The notes: a model not told the origin generated them from the sequence alone. A DNA stretch of 64,000 nt from Nitrobacter sp047149785 (GCF_047149785.1 NZ_BAAGBE010000001.1:2356001-2420000); one strand, 5' to 3'; positions 52,576 through 61,732 are shown, counted from the first letter of the stretch. Numbers and translations: made by a program.

Positions 52576-54261
52576 ATGATGCTTTCCCGCCTTTCAATTC
52601 GCGCCAAAATCACAGCCGTCATCTCGTTTCTCCTGCTGGCCATGGCCACAATGGGAGGACTGACCCTGCTTGAAATGGGATCCATCCACGCCCGCGCGGT
52701 TGATATCCGGACCAACTGGCTCCCCAGTGTCCGCGAACTCGGCGAGTTGCGCGCGAATGTCATCACCTACGGAATCGCGGTCCACTCCCACCTGCTCGCT
52801 ACCGACGCCGCCGGAAAGGACGCCGCCGAGAAAACGCTGGATACCGTGGGACAGGCCGTCGAAAAGACGCGCAAGGCCTATGAGCCGATGATCGCCTCTC
52901 CTGACGAACACCGACTCTACAACGCATTTTCCAAGCAATGGGCATCCTATGTCGCAGGCGTCCGGGATCTGATCGCCATATCGCGGAAAAGCGACGTCAA
53001 GGCCGACCTGAACGCCGGCAAGGACAAGGTCTATCAGATCGGCCTGAAGGCCGATGAAACCCTGCGCAGGGCGATCGAACTGAACAACGCGGGAGCCGAC
53101 GCCGCGGGTCATGCAGCCAGCCAAAACTATAAGGAAGCCCTCATGATCGTGATCGCCATCATGTCGGTGGCGCTGATGTTCGGCATCGGCATAGCCGTCT
53201 ACATGGTGCGCGACATCTCGCGCGTGATCGCCTCGATCGTCGCGCCGATGCGGGCCCTGGGCGCCGGAGATCTTTCCGCCGTCGTTCCGCACCTAGGCGA
53301 AAAGAACGAAGTCGGCACGATGGCCGATGCGCTTCAGGTCTTCAAAACCGCGCTGATCGCCAAGAAGGCGGCCGACGAGGCTGCGTCGCACGATGCCGCG
53401 GCCAAACTCCAGCGCGCCCAGCGCATCGATACCATCACCGGCGAATTCGAATCGATGATCGGCGAACTGGTGGGCTCGCTGTCATCATCCTCGACCGAGC
53501 TTGAGGCCGCAGCCAATACCCTGACGGCGACCGCCGAGACCACCGGCAAGACATCCGGCGAAGCCGCCGCCGCCTCGCAGGAGGTTTCTTCCAACGTGCA
53601 ATCGGTCGCCAGCGCCACGGAGGAAATCACCTCCTCCGTTCATGAAATCGGCCGGCAGGTCCACGAGGCGAGCCGTGTCGCCAGCGACGCCGTCAGGCAG
53701 GCCGAGCGGACCGACAGCAACATTACGGAGCTGTCGCAGGCGGCGGGCCGGATTGGCGACGTCGTCAAACTGATCACGGCGGTCGCCGAACAAACCAACC
53801 TGCTGGCACTCAACGCCACCATCGAGGCAGCGAGAGCTGGCGATGCCGGCCGCGGCTTCGCGGTGGTCGCATCCGAGGTCAAGACGCTGGCGGCGCAGAC
53901 CGCGAAAGCGACCGACGAAATCAGTGCTCAGATCGCAGACATCCAGTCCGCCACACATGATTCGGTGACCGCGATCCGCGAGATCGGCAACACCATCAAA
54001 CTGATTTCCGAAATTTCCTCGGCGATCGCCGCCGCAGTCGAAGAGCAGGGTGCGGCGACGCAGGAGATCGCCCGCAATGTCCAGCAAGCGGCTCAGCGCA
54101 GCGGCGAGGTCGCCTCCAGCATCACCGAGGTCAGCCGCGGCGCCGGCGAAACCGGCTCGGCGTCGAGCCAGGTTCTGTCCTCGGCGCAAATGCTGTCAAC
54201 CGAAAGCGCCCGTTTGAAAATGGAAGTCGAGAACTTCCTGCACACGGTCCGCGCGGCCTGA
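52576..54261 (+). CDS. Methyl-accepting chemotaxis protein
   Basis: A transmembrane chemoreceptor of 561 aa. The first helix (about 12-33: IRAKITAVISFLLLAMATMG) is followed by a helical-bundle periplasmic sensor (35-190), TM2 (about 190-212), a HAMP domain (213-265) and the signalling domain. The kinase-contact hairpin reads VAEQTNLLALNATIEAARAG (near 395-415), then DAGRGFAVVASEVKTLA. The conserved Ala/Glu-rich helices carry methylation-type sites. No CheA/CheW gene is adjacent. The start is MM at 52576/52579. Confidence 0.94.
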   Translation: MMLSRLSIRAKITAVISFLLLAMATMGGLTLLEMGSIHARAVDIRTNWLPSVRELGELRANVITYGIAVHSHLLATDAAGKDAAEKTLDTVGQAVEKTRKAYEPMIASPDEHRLYNAFSKQWASYVAGVRDLIAISRKSDVKADLNAGKDKVYQIGLKADETLRRAIELNNAGADAAGHAASQNYKEALMIVIAIMSVALMFGIGIAVYMVRDISRVIASIVAPMRALGAGDLSAVVPHLGEKNEVGTMADALQVFKTALIAKKAADEAASHDAAAKLQRAQRIDTITGEFESMIGELVGSLSSSSTELEAAANTLTATAETTGKTSGEAAAASQEVSSNVQSVASATEEITSSVHEIGRQVHEASRVASDAVRQAERTDSNITELSQAAGRIGDVVKLITAVAEQTNLLALNATIEAARAGDAGRGFAVVASEVKTLAAQTAKATDEISAQIADIQSATHDSVTAIREIGNTIKLISEISSAIAAAVEEQGAATQEIARNVQQAAQRSGEVASSITEVSRGAGETGSASSQVLSSAQMLSTESARLKMEVENFLHTVRAA

Positions 54262-54392
54262 GCCGGACTTGCGCGGGCGGCGACGTTCGCCGCCCACGCG
54301 GCCGCGGATGGGCTTGCCGCCCCTTTTCGCAGCGACTTCCGACGCTATATTCTACAGGTCACGGCCGCCGACGCCAGATCGGGGTTCCACGT

Positions 54393-54470
54393 TTGATCGA
54401 TGCGTTTTCTTTACGCGAATCTGTCATCCCCCGGTCAAGGCCGAGGACATGCGTCGCTCGAAAACGCGAG
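54393..54470. repeat. Dispersed repeat family R1, copy f
   Basis: It carries GATGCGTTTTCTTTACGCGA, CCGAGGACATGCGTCG and CTCGAAAACGC, matching the R1 core. It sits 70 bases upstream of clpS. Confidence 0.7.
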
Positions 54471-54540
54471 TTTTAATTTGTTTTCGCGGCCCGATTGGCG
54501 GCCGTTCGCTCGAAAACGCTCCGATCCAGGGATAGCCCGA

Positions 54541-54846
54541 ATGAGCGATACTGCCATCAAACCGCGGAAAAAGATCGAAACCAAAACCGAACGTCCGCGT
54601 CTGCACAAGGTCATCCTCCACAACGACGACTACACGCCACGCGAATTCGTCGTGATGGTGCTCAAGGCCGAATTCAACATGACCGAGGATCAGGCGCACA
54701 AGGTGATGATCACAGCGCACCGGCTCGGATCCTGCGTCGTCGGCGTGTTCGCGAAGGACATCGCTGAGACCAAGGCGACCCGCGCCACCGACGCCGGCCG
54801 CACCGCGGGCTTTCCGCTGCTGTTCACGACGGAGCCCGAAGAATAG
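54541..54846 (+). CDS. clpS: ATP-dependent Clp protease adaptor ClpS
   Basis: ClpS hands N-degron substrates to ClpAP. The 101-aa product starts MSDTAIKPRKKIETKTER with the usual disordered N-terminus, then YKVILHNDDYTP-type HKVILHNDDYTPREFVVMVL, the Leu/hydrophobic pocket region EDQAHKVMITAHRLGSCVVG and VFAKDIAETKATRA. ClpA is not in the window. It is convergent with aroC. Confidence 0.96.
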   Translation: MSDTAIKPRKKIETKTERPRLHKVILHNDDYTPREFVVMVLKAEFNMTEDQAHKVMITAHRLGSCVVGVFAKDIAETKATRATDAGRTAGFPLLFTTEPEE

Positions 54847-54876
54847 CGGCTTCGAGGACCACGGCTTCGAGGACCG

Positions 54877-55968
54877 TCAGCGCGGGCCGACCTGGCCACG
54901 ATGGCGCAGGAAGTGATCGGCCAGCACGCAAGCGACCATGGCCTCGCCCACCGGCACCGCGCGGATGCCGACGCAGGGATCGTGGCGGCCTTTGGTGAAG
55001 ATTTCAGTGTCCGTGCCGTTGCGATCGACGGTCTTGCGCGGCGACAGGATCGACGACGTCGGCTTGACAGCAAACCGCGCCACCACCGGCTGGCCGGTTG
55101 AGATGCCGCCCAATATGCCGCCGGCATGGTTGGAGGTGAACACCGGGCCATGGCTGCCGGTGCGCATCTCGTCGGCGTTCTCCTCGCCGGTGAGCGCGGC
55201 GGCCTCGAAGCCCGCGCCGATCTCGACGCCCTTCACCGCATTGATGCTCATCAGCGCGGCGGCGAGGTCGCCGTCGAGCTTGGCATAGATCGGCGCGCCA
55301 AGCCCTGCGGGCACGCCTTCGGCCACCACTTCGATCACGGCGCCGATCGACGAGCCGCTCTTGCGGATGCCATCGAGATAGCTTTCGAAGAACGCGGCCT
55401 TGTCCTTGTCCGGACAGAAGAACGGATTTCTTGCGGTCTCGTCCCAGTCCCATTTTTCGCGGTCGATCTTGTGCGGTCCCATCTGCACCAGCGCGCCGCG
55501 AACGATCATGCCGGGGATGATCTTGCGCGCGATGGCTCCGGCCGCAACGCGCATCGCCGTCTCGCGCGCCGAGGAGCGGCCGCCGCCGCGATGGTCGCGG
55601 ATGCCATACTTCGCCTCATAGGTGAAATCGGCGTGGCCGGGCCGAAACTTGTCCTTGATCTCGGAGTAGTCCTTCGAGCGTTGGTCGGTGTTCTCGATCA
55701 GCAGCGCGATCGGCGTGCCGGTCGTCACCTGCTCGCCGGTTTCGGGATGCGGCATGACACCCGACAGAATCTTCACCGCATCGGCTTCCTGCCGCTGCGT
55801 GGTGAAGCGCGACTGGCCCGGACGGCGGCGGTCGAGATCGCGCTGGATCTCCTCGACCGTCAGGGCGAGCTGCGGCGGGCAACCGTCGACCACGCAGCCG
55901 ATCGCAACCCCGTGGCTCTCGCCAAAGGTCGTGACGCGGAACAAATGACCGAAGGTGTTGTGGGACAT
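54877..55968 (-). CDS. aroC: Chorismate synthase
   Basis: AroC makes chorismate from EPSP, the last step of the shikimate pathway, using reduced FMN. The 363-aa product starts MSHNTFGHLFRVTTFGESHG, the invariant N-terminus; the open frame to 56022 precedes that start. The conserved GRSSARETAMRVAAGAIAR and FTSNHAGGILGGISTGQPVV blocks and RDPCVGIRAVPVGEAM are present. Length and motifs are normal. Confidence 0.97.
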   Translation of the reverse strand: MSHNTFGHLFRVTTFGESHGVAIGCVVDGCPPQLALTVEEIQRDLDRRRPGQSRFTTQRQEADAVKILSGVMPHPETGEQVTTGTPIALLIENTDQRSKDYSEIKDKFRPGHADFTYEAKYGIRDHRGGGRSSARETAMRVAAGAIARKIIPGMIVRGALVQMGPHKIDREKWDWDETARNPFFCPDKDKAAFFESYLDGIRKSGSSIGAVIEVVAEGVPAGLGAPIYAKLDGDLAAALMSINAVKGVEIGAGFEAAALTGEENADEMRTGSHGPVFTSNHAGGILGGISTGQPVVARFAVKPTSSILSPRKTVDRNGTDTEIFTKGRHDPCVGIRAVPVGEAMVACVLADHFLRHRGQVGPR

Positions 55969-56265
55969 GAACCAACCAAGCAGGTTTGTAAAAAATGCAA
56001 TTGGCCACCTGCAGGATCGCACCTACAAAGTTGCAATCTCGCAGATATTGGCCTGCATGTTTGCAATTGTCGTAGCCGGAAGTAGCAAAAATCGCAAACC
56101 TTTGGAGCAAAAATGCTCCTTCTCTAAGCGGCAAAGCGGCGAAAATCGCAACGTTCGTCATGCCCGGCCCTGTACCGGGCATCCACGTCATCTGGCTTTG
56201 AGAAGCGGGATAAAGGCGGTGATGGCCGGGACGGGTCCGGCCCGGATGTACGGTTGCTTTGGCCC
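55969..56265. other. Intergenic region with R3-type repeat
   Basis: About 300 bases between aroC and the histidine phosphatase. A small hairpin (GGAGCA...TGCTCC) lies near 56104-56119 and the R3-like repeat at 56157. The first 130 bases carry several TTGCAA-type elements and probably the aroC promoter. Confidence 0.5.
56157..56250. repeat. Dispersed repeat family R3 (partial)
   Basis: GTCATGCCCGGC, CCGGGCATCCACGTC and GTGATGGCCGGGAC match the left part of the repeat at 3731. Confidence 0.7.
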
Positions 56266-56859
56266 TCAGCCATGCTTCGCCAGTCCGTCCTCGCGCAGGA
56301 CATACACCGCGCCCTGCTCGATCCGCAGACTGGCGGCTGCTTGCGGCGTCTCAAGGCCGAGCACGACCATCAGCGCCCGAGCCGTACCGCTATGCGCCAC
56401 GGCGACAGTGCCGGACTTCAGCGAGTGATACCAGTCGCGCAACCGCGACGTGGCCGAGGCATAGCTTTCGCCACCAGGCGGCGCCACGCTCCATTTGTCG
56501 ACCTCGCGGGCCGCGAAGACGTCGGGATGGGCAGCCTTCATCTGCGCAAGCGTCAGACCCTCCCAGTGCCCGTAACCGACTTCGCGCAAGCGTTCGTCGA
56601 CCGAATAGTCGTGCGGCGGCAGGCTCAGCACGCCGCGCATCAATTCCATGGTGCCGCGCGCGCGGGACAGCGGGCTCGTGACGAAGCCCAAACCAACGGG
56701 ATCGCGCCCCTCGCGCGCAAACAGCTTGCGCAGAATGTCACCCGCCTTCACCGCCTCGGCGCGGCCGACATCATTGAGCGGAATGTCCTGCAGGCCCTGG
56801 AAGCGGCCGTCGGCGTTCCATTCGGTCTTGCCGTGGCGGATGTAGTAGATGGTGTGCAT
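56266..56859 (-). CDS. Histidine phosphatase family protein (phosphoglycerate mutase-like)
   Basis: The product is 197 aa. From MHTIYYIRHGKTEWNADGRF it carries the RHG catalytic motif (His10 phosphohistidine), then FVTSPLSRARGTMELM, the DERLREVGYGHWEGLT motif and the second-histidine region VAVAHSGTARALMVVL. The GpmB/CobC-type length is typical; the substrate is unknown. The longer open frame to 56988 precedes the RHG start by more than the family allows. Confidence 0.9.
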   Translation of the reverse strand: MHTIYYIRHGKTEWNADGRFQGLQDIPLNDVGRAEAVKAGDILRKLFAREGRDPVGLGFVTSPLSRARGTMELMRGVLSLPPHDYSVDERLREVGYGHWEGLTLAQMKAAHPDVFAAREVDKWSVAPPGGESYASATSRLRDWYHSLKSGTVAVAHSGTARALMVVLGLETPQAAASLRIEQGAVYVLREDGLAKHG

Positions 56860-57054
56860 GTCAAGAGGATAGGATCTGGCATCGGCGAGGCGGGGCGCTC
56901 CGGGATATACACCATTTCGGCCCGACGACATACGCCAGCGGCGATACGCCGCTGAACTGCGGCCACGGCATCGAGAACCAAGACGCAAGCCTCTTTCCCA
57001 GCCGATACATTTTGGTCATGGTCCCACCGCCACATCATGCGCGGAGAGGGACTT

Positions 57055-57888
57055 ATGACAACGACCGGAAGCATCACCACGGACGCGGGCCGGATCGCGT
57101 ACCGGCAATCCGCCGGCACCGGCAGCACCATCGTTCTGGTTCACGGCAACTCGGCGTCGTCGAAGGCTTTTGCGCGGCAACTGGATGGAAATCTCGGCAT
57201 GGCGCATCGCGTGGTCGCGTTCGACCTGCCGGGACATGGCGAGTCCGACAACGCGGCCGATCCCGACTCCACCTACACCATGCCAGGCCATGCGCGCGTG
57301 ATGCGCCATGTCGCCGAGCACCTGGATGCAGCGGACGCAATTTTCGTCGGCTGGAGCCTCGGCGGACATATCGTGCTGGAGGCCGCACCCGACCTGCCGC
57401 AGGCCAAGGGTTTTGCGATCTTCGGCACGCCGCCGTTTGCGTTTCCGCCCGCGGTCAAGCAGGCGTTCCTGATGCATCCGGCGATGGCCTGCACCTTTGC
57501 GCAGGATCTTACCGAAAAACAGGCCAGAGGCTATGTCGCCGCGGCTTTCAGGCCGGGCGTCGCCGACCTGCCGGCTTTCATGGTCGACGACGTCCTGCGA
57601 ACGGACGGCCGCGCTCGCAAAACTCTCGGCGCGAGCATCACGCCGGACGGCTTCCGTGACGAGGTCGAGGTTGTCGCCAGCCTGACCCGGCCGCTCGCGG
57701 TGCTGCACGGCGCGGAGGACCAACTCATCAACGGCGCTTACGTCAGCACGCTGGCGATGCCGACGCTGTGGCGCGGGGCAGTCCAGAGTATCCCCGACGC
57801 CGGCCATATTCCGCAGTGGGAACAGGCGGACACCTTCAACGCGCTGCTCAATGCGTTTGCCGGCGACTGCGAACAACAAGGGAGCTAG
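57055..57888 (+). CDS. Alpha/beta hydrolase
   Basis: The product is 277 aa from MTTTGSITTDAG, chosen because GGAGAGGG lies 4 bases upstream; MRGEGL at 57037 is an alternative. It has LVHGNSASSKAF (oxyanion strand), the nucleophile elbow VGWSLGGHI, the acid in VLHGAEDQLI and the base in DAGHIPQWEQ. It resembles haloalkane-dehalogenase-like/esterase members; the substrate is unknown. A dispersed R2 repeat follows immediately. Confidence 0.9.
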   Translation: MTTTGSITTDAGRIAYRQSAGTGSTIVLVHGNSASSKAFARQLDGNLGMAHRVVAFDLPGHGESDNAADPDSTYTMPGHARVMRHVAEHLDAADAIFVGWSLGGHIVLEAAPDLPQAKGFAIFGTPPFAFPPAVKQAFLMHPAMACTFAQDLTEKQARGYVAAAFRPGVADLPAFMVDDVLRTDGRARKTLGASITPDGFRDEVEVVASLTRPLAVLHGAEDQLINGAYVSTLAMPTLWRGAVQSIPDAGHIPQWEQADTFNALLNAFAGDCEQQGS

Positions 57889-57989
57889 AGTCTGTTTCAA
57901 CTGCGTTGAACCAGACTCGTCGCTTATCTTTTTGTTTGAGCATGATCTTTTCCGAAAACCGGTTTCCACTTTTCGGGATCATGCTCTAA
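57886..57989. repeat. Dispersed repeat family R2, copy b
   Basis: Nearly identical, with a few base differences, to 52214-52318; it begins inside the stop codon of the hydrolase gene. It contains the GAGCATGATC...GATCATGCTC inverted repeat. Confidence 0.85.
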
Positions 57990-58072
57990 ATACTTTTCCG
58001 GTCATGCCGGATCGGGCGGACGCGGGGACGAACGGTGACGCAAACCGCATCGATGCCTTCGCTCGAAACGCT

Positions 58073-59044
58073 CTATCCCATATCGCGGCGAGGATTATAG
58101 GGGTGCACGTCGCGCCACTTCTCCATCAAGTCCTCAAGCTCGGCGTCGTTGCCGTCAGGCAGGATGATGCGCGTGGTGACGAACAGATCGCCGGACGCGC
58201 CGCCCTTCGGAATGCCCTTGCCCTTGAGACGAAAGGTGCGGCCGCCAGAGGTGTTCTTCGGGATCGACAGTTCGACCGCGCCGCCAAGCGTCGGCACCCG
58301 CACCTTGCCGCCGAGCACCGCCTCGTAAAGCGTGACAGGCAGATCGGCGCGCAGGTCGTTGCCATCGACCTCGAAGACCGGATGCGGCGCCACGGTCACC
58401 GTGATAAGAAGATCGCCGGGCCGATGGCCGGGCGCGGTGTCGCCCTGCCCCCTCAGCCGGATCTGCTGTCCGGAGGTGACGCCAGCCGGAATCCGGACAT
58501 TAAGTTCCTTGCCGCTTGGCAGGCGGACGCGCTTGTCGCCACCCCTGACCGACTCCTCCAGCGACACCGTCATGGCGACGTTGTGATCAAGGTCAGGCGC
58601 GCCGAACGTGCTGGAGTCGAAGTCGAATCGCGCGCCGCCGCGGCGCCCGCCCCGCGGTCCGCTCCCCGGTGGTCCGCCGAACATGCTGTTGAGGATGTCG
58701 TCGAATCCGTCCCCGTCAAAACCAGGGGCAGCGCCGCCGGCGCGAAAGCCGTACTGCTCGAATCCGCCGCCAGGACGCGCGCCGCGCGGACCGCCGCCGC
58801 CCGGAAAACCCTGAAAGCGCGGCTTGCCGTCGGCGCCGATCTCGCCGCGGTCGAACTGCTTGCGCCTGGCCTCGTCGCCAAGGATCTCGTTGGCGGAATT
58901 CACCTCCGCGAAGCGTTCGGCAGCCTTCGGATCGTTCTTGTTGGCATCGGGATGGTGCTTTTTCGCAAGCTTGCGAAAAGCATTCTTGATCGCCGCCGCG
59001 GTGGCGCCCCGCTGCACCCCCAAGACCTCATAGGGGTCGCGCAT
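58073..59044 (-). CDS. DnaJ/CbpA-type co-chaperone without zinc finger
   Basis: The product is 323 aa. The J-domain (1-65) has the HPD in KKHHPDANK, and a Gly/Phe-rich linker (about 77-150: FQGFPGGGGPRGARP) follows. The C-terminal substrate-binding domains DVAMTVSLEESVRGG-like HNVAMTVSLEESVRGGDKRV, LRGQGDTAPGHRPGDL and GGAVELSIPKNTSGGRTFRL match CbpA. The cysteine zinc repeats of true DnaJ are absent. It stimulates Hsp70. Confidence 0.94.
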   Translation of the reverse strand: MRDPYEVLGVQRGATAAAIKNAFRKLAKKHHPDANKNDPKAAERFAEVNSANEILGDEARRKQFDRGEIGADGKPRFQGFPGGGGPRGARPGGGFEQYGFRAGGAAPGFDGDGFDDILNSMFGGPPGSGPRGGRRGGARFDFDSSTFGAPDLDHNVAMTVSLEESVRGGDKRVRLPSGKELNVRIPAGVTSGQQIRLRGQGDTAPGHRPGDLLITVTVAPHPVFEVDGNDLRADLPVTLYEAVLGGKVRVPTLGGAVELSIPKNTSGGRTFRLKGKGIPKGGASGDLFVTTRIILPDGNDAELEDLMEKWRDVHPYNPRRDMG

Positions 59045-59157
59045 CCGTCTCAGTCTCCTTCAGGACGTTCGGACCATGGGCCCCCGGACCCATGTGCCTA
59101 TCATCTGGGGTATCCGTGGCATTTTTGCAACGGGTTGGCGAAAGCCACTCTGCAGTC

Positions 59158-59262
59158 TAGAGCCTTTCCGCTTCTGATGAATCAGAAGCGGGGCTCTATG
59201 TTTTTGTTTTGACGCGTTTTCTTTACGCGAACCGGTAGCCACTTCGCTCGAAAACGCTCTAG
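59158..59262. repeat. Dispersed repeat family R1, copy g
   Basis: AGAGCCTTTCCGCTTCTGAT, ATCAGAAGCGGGGCTC, ACGCGTTTTCTTTACGCGAA, ACCGG and CTTCGCTCGAAAACGCTC; the cleanest full copy. It overlaps the stop of the surface-antigen gene at 59259. Confidence 0.85.
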
Positions 59263-59786
59263 CTTCGCCGCCACGGTTTGAGCGACTGGATTTCCCATCG
59301 GCCGCCGCCGGACCTGCAGGCCGCGCCCTGCAGCCAGCTTTCGGAGTTTCCGTTAACGTAACTCGCCAAAAAATCGCGGCAGGTGCGCCCCTCAGCCGTG
59401 TAGGCCTGTGCCAGCGGCGTTACCGAACCCCGCGCGCCCGTCGAGGGATTTTCCCACGGCTGGCTCGCGTCCTTGCTCCCTTTGGTCAACACATCGGAGG
59501 CGGCCGTGCGGGCGAAGGCGAGATCGGTATCCGTCGGACCGGTGCGCGCGGGCGACGCGATCGATCCGGTGGTATCTCCGGCGGTCATCTGCGCGAAAGC
59601 CCCGTCATTGCGGGCCAAACTGCAACCTCCGGCCGTTGCCCCGATCAGAATTACCGTCACAACCGTGGCGGCGGGCCGGATCGCGGATAGGCCGACATGC
59701 AGACATGCCCTATACAGATTTGCGCTGTATAAGGACTGCAACGGACTTTCGACGGCAGACCGGCGCACCCTATGGACTCCACGCAT
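59259..59786 (-). CDS. RT0821-type outer-membrane surface-antigen lipoprotein
   Basis: The mature part (GGCSLARNDGAFAQM at the lipobox, then SQPWENPSTGARGSVTPLAQ, AYTAEGRTCRDFLASYVNGN, SESWLQGAACRSGGGRWEIQ) matches the RT0821/Lpp0805 family of small surface antigens. The start is uncertain: the ATG at 59786 overlaps the divergent pdxH start, and a downstream TTG is possible; 175 aa is assumed. A hydrophobic stretch (TVVTVILIGATAGGC) gives the lipoprotein signal. Confidence 0.8.
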   Translation of the reverse strand: MRGVHRVRRSAVESPLQSLYSANLYRACLHVGLSAIRPAATVVTVILIGATAGGCSLARNDGAFAQMTAGDTTGSIASPARTGPTDTDLAFARTAASDVLTKGSKDASQPWENPSTGARGSVTPLAQAYTAEGRTCRDFLASYVNGNSESWLQGAACRSGGGRWEIQSLKPWRRS

Positions 59787-60426
59787 GAACGACACCATGG
59801 ATATCAAGGACACAAGCCAGTTAACGTCCGGTGATTTCACGGAAGCTCCGGAGCCCTTCATGCTGTTTGCGGCCTGGTTCGCGGAGGCCGTCGCGTCGGA
59901 ACCCAACGATCCCAACGCCATGGCGCTCGCAACGGCCGATGCCGACGGCCTGCCCGACGTGCGCATGGTGCTGATGAAGGGCTATGACGCGGAGGGCTTC
60001 GTGTTCTACAGCCACATCGCCAGCGCCAAGGGCCGCGAACTTGCCGCAAATCCCAAAGCGGCGCTGTTGTTCCACTGGAAGTCGCTGCGCCGGCAGGTCC
60101 GCGTTCGCGGGGCGGTGACGCCCGTGACCGACGCCGAGGCCGACGCCTATTTCGCCACCCGCCCGAAGCAGGCGCAGATCGGTGCCTGGGCCAGCAAGCA
60201 GTCGCAACCGCTGGAGAGCCGTTTTGCGTTCGAGCAGGCAATCGCCAAAGAAGCCGCAAAATACGTCATCGGTAGTGTGCCGCGGCCACCAGGCTGGAGC
60301 GGCTGGCGGATCACGCCGGCGCAGTTCGAATTCTGGCACGACCGTCCGTTCCGCCTGCACGACCGCATCGAATTCCGCCGCACGACGCCTGATGGGCGGT
60401 GGACCAGGACAAGGCTGTATCCATGA
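59785..60426 (+). CDS. pdxH: Pyridoxamine 5'-phosphate oxidase
   Basis: PdxH oxidises PNP and PMP to pyridoxal phosphate with FMN. The 213-aa product starts MNDTMDIKDTSQ; conserved blocks are PNAMALATADADGLPDVRMV, LMKGYDAEGFVFYSH, KAALLFHWKSLRRQVRVRG, RPKQAQIGAWASKQSQPLES and FWHDRPFRLHDRIEF. It uses FMN as a homodimer. Divergent from the lipoprotein gene, it overlaps the SDR gene by 4 bases (ATGA). Confidence 0.95.
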   Translation: MNDTMDIKDTSQLTSGDFTEAPEPFMLFAAWFAEAVASEPNDPNAMALATADADGLPDVRMVLMKGYDAEGFVFYSHIASAKGRELAANPKAALLFHWKSLRRQVRVRGAVTPVTDAEADAYFATRPKQAQIGAWASKQSQPLESRFAFEQAIAKEAAKYVIGSVPRPPGWSGWRITPAQFEFWHDRPFRLHDRIEFRRTTPDGRWTRTRLYP

Positions 60427-61214
60427 CCCCGGACAAGGCAAACCCTCGAACCGAAATGGCGACGGTGGCCGACCCCAATGCGCCGCGCCGCACGCTGCTG
60501 CTGACCGGCGCGAGCCGCGGCATCGGCCACGCGACGGTGATCCGGTTCTCCAGTGCGGGATGGCGCGTCATCACCTGTTCGCGGCATCCGTTTCCCGAAC
60601 AGTGCCCCTGGGACGCCGGACCCGAGGACCACATCCAGGTCGATCTGTCCGACCCGGAAAATACCATGCAAGCGATCCAGGAGATTCGTTCTCGGCTCGA
60701 GGGCGGCCGGCTGCACGCGCTGGTCAACAATGCGGCGATCTCGCCGAAGGGCGAAGGCGGCGCGCGGCTCGGCTCGCTGAACACCGACATGGAAACCTGG
60801 GAGAAGGTGTTCCGCGTCAACTTCATGGCGCCGATCATGCTGGCGCGCGGACTGATCGGCGAATTGAAGGCCGCGAAAGGCTCCGTCGTGAACGTCACCT
60901 CGATCGCCGGCTCGCGCGTGCATCCGTTCGCGGGCGCGGCTTATGCGACCTCGAAAGCGGCGCTGGCCTCGCTGACCCGCGAGATGGCGGCCGACTTCGG
61001 CCGCATCGGGGTGCGCGTCAATGCAATCGCGCCCGGCGAGATCGACACCTCGATCCTGTCGCCAGGCACCGAGAAGATCGTCCAGCGGCAGATCCCGCTG
61101 CGCCGGCTCGGCACGCCGGACGAAGTGGCGAAGATCGTCTACGTGCTGTGCACGGAGACGAGTTCATACGTCAACGGCGCCGAGATTCACATCAACGGCG
61201 GTCAACACGTCTAG
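60423..61214 (+). CDS. Short-chain dehydrogenase/reductase
   Basis: The product is 263 aa. It has Rossmann TGASRGIGHA (about 28-37), LVNNAAI, the Ser in NVTSIAGSRVHP and catalytic Tyr-Lys in YATSKAALASLTREMAADFG, ending in DEVAKIVYVLCTETSSYVNG. It is translationally coupled to pdxH by an ATGA overlap. The substrate is not predictable; a role in vitamin B6 is unsupported. Confidence 0.93.
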   Translation: MTPDKANPRTEMATVADPNAPRRTLLLTGASRGIGHATVIRFSSAGWRVITCSRHPFPEQCPWDAGPEDHIQVDLSDPENTMQAIQEIRSRLEGGRLHALVNNAAISPKGEGGARLGSLNTDMETWEKVFRVNFMAPIMLARGLIGELKAAKGSVVNVTSIAGSRVHPFAGAAYATSKAALASLTREMAADFGRIGVRVNAIAPGEIDTSILSPGTEKIVQRQIPLRRLGTPDEVAKIVYVLCTETSSYVNGAEIHINGGQHV

Positions 61215-61317
61215 AACGTTTTCAAGCGAAGTGGCTACCGGTTCGCGTAAAGAAAACGCGTCAAATCAAAAACATAGAGTCCCGCTTCTGATCCCATCAG
61301 AAGCGGAAAGGCTCCAG
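61211..61317. repeat. Dispersed repeat family R1, copy h (inverted)
   Basis: It is the reverse complement of copy g (59158). It shows AACGTTTTCAAGCGAAGTGG, CTACCGGTTCGCGTAA, ACGCGTCAAATC and ATCAGAAGCGGAAAGGCTC. It begins inside the SDR stop codon. Confidence 0.85.
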
Positions 61318-61365
61318 CGTTCCTCACCGGCACTGCCGACCTCCCGGGAGACGAGAGGCGCCGTT

Positions 61366-61599
61366 TCATTCCGCACAAAACCGGCGCGGCGGCGCGCGCA
61401 GCACAGGCGGCGCGAGAACCGCACTCGAACAATCATCGTCGCTCTCGCCATCAAGCAGCGCCGCGCCGCAATGCCGGCAGGTGCGCGCAGGAGCGGCGGC
61501 GAGGCGCGCGGATGCCTCGTCCATCCTGGATTTGCGCAACTGTTGATAGTTGCGAAAATCAAGGACGTTGCGATCCCGGGTTACGACTTTCTCAACCAT
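61366..61599 (-). CDS. Small hypothetical protein with CxxC motif
   Basis: The product is 77 aa. After a charged helix (FRNYQQLRKSRMDEASARL) it carries TCRHCGAALLDGESDDDCSS (Cys41, Cys44, Cys57) and a final RFCAE Cys, a possible zinc or disulphide site. Composition suggests a real gene of a small uncharacterised family; no function can be given. Confidence 0.65.
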   Translation of the reverse strand: MVEKVVTRDRNVLDFRNYQQLRKSRMDEASARLAAAPARTCRHCGAALLDGESDDDCSSAVLAPPVLRAPPRRFCAE

Positions 61600-61732
61600 T
61601 GTAGCTCCCGCAGTTTCATGCAGGAGTTATGACAGTAATTTTTTTTGGAATCCGTTCAGGCGAACACTCAAATTTTACGAGGAAAAATGTGGCGGGCCCG
61701 TCGCGTGGCGCCACGAGGGAAAAGACGTCTGC

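Noticed and set aside
57851..59212. 453-aa plus-strand frame opposite the DnaJ-like gene
   Set aside because: It is the antisense of a gene with J-domain and CbpA motifs and begins inside a dispersed repeat.
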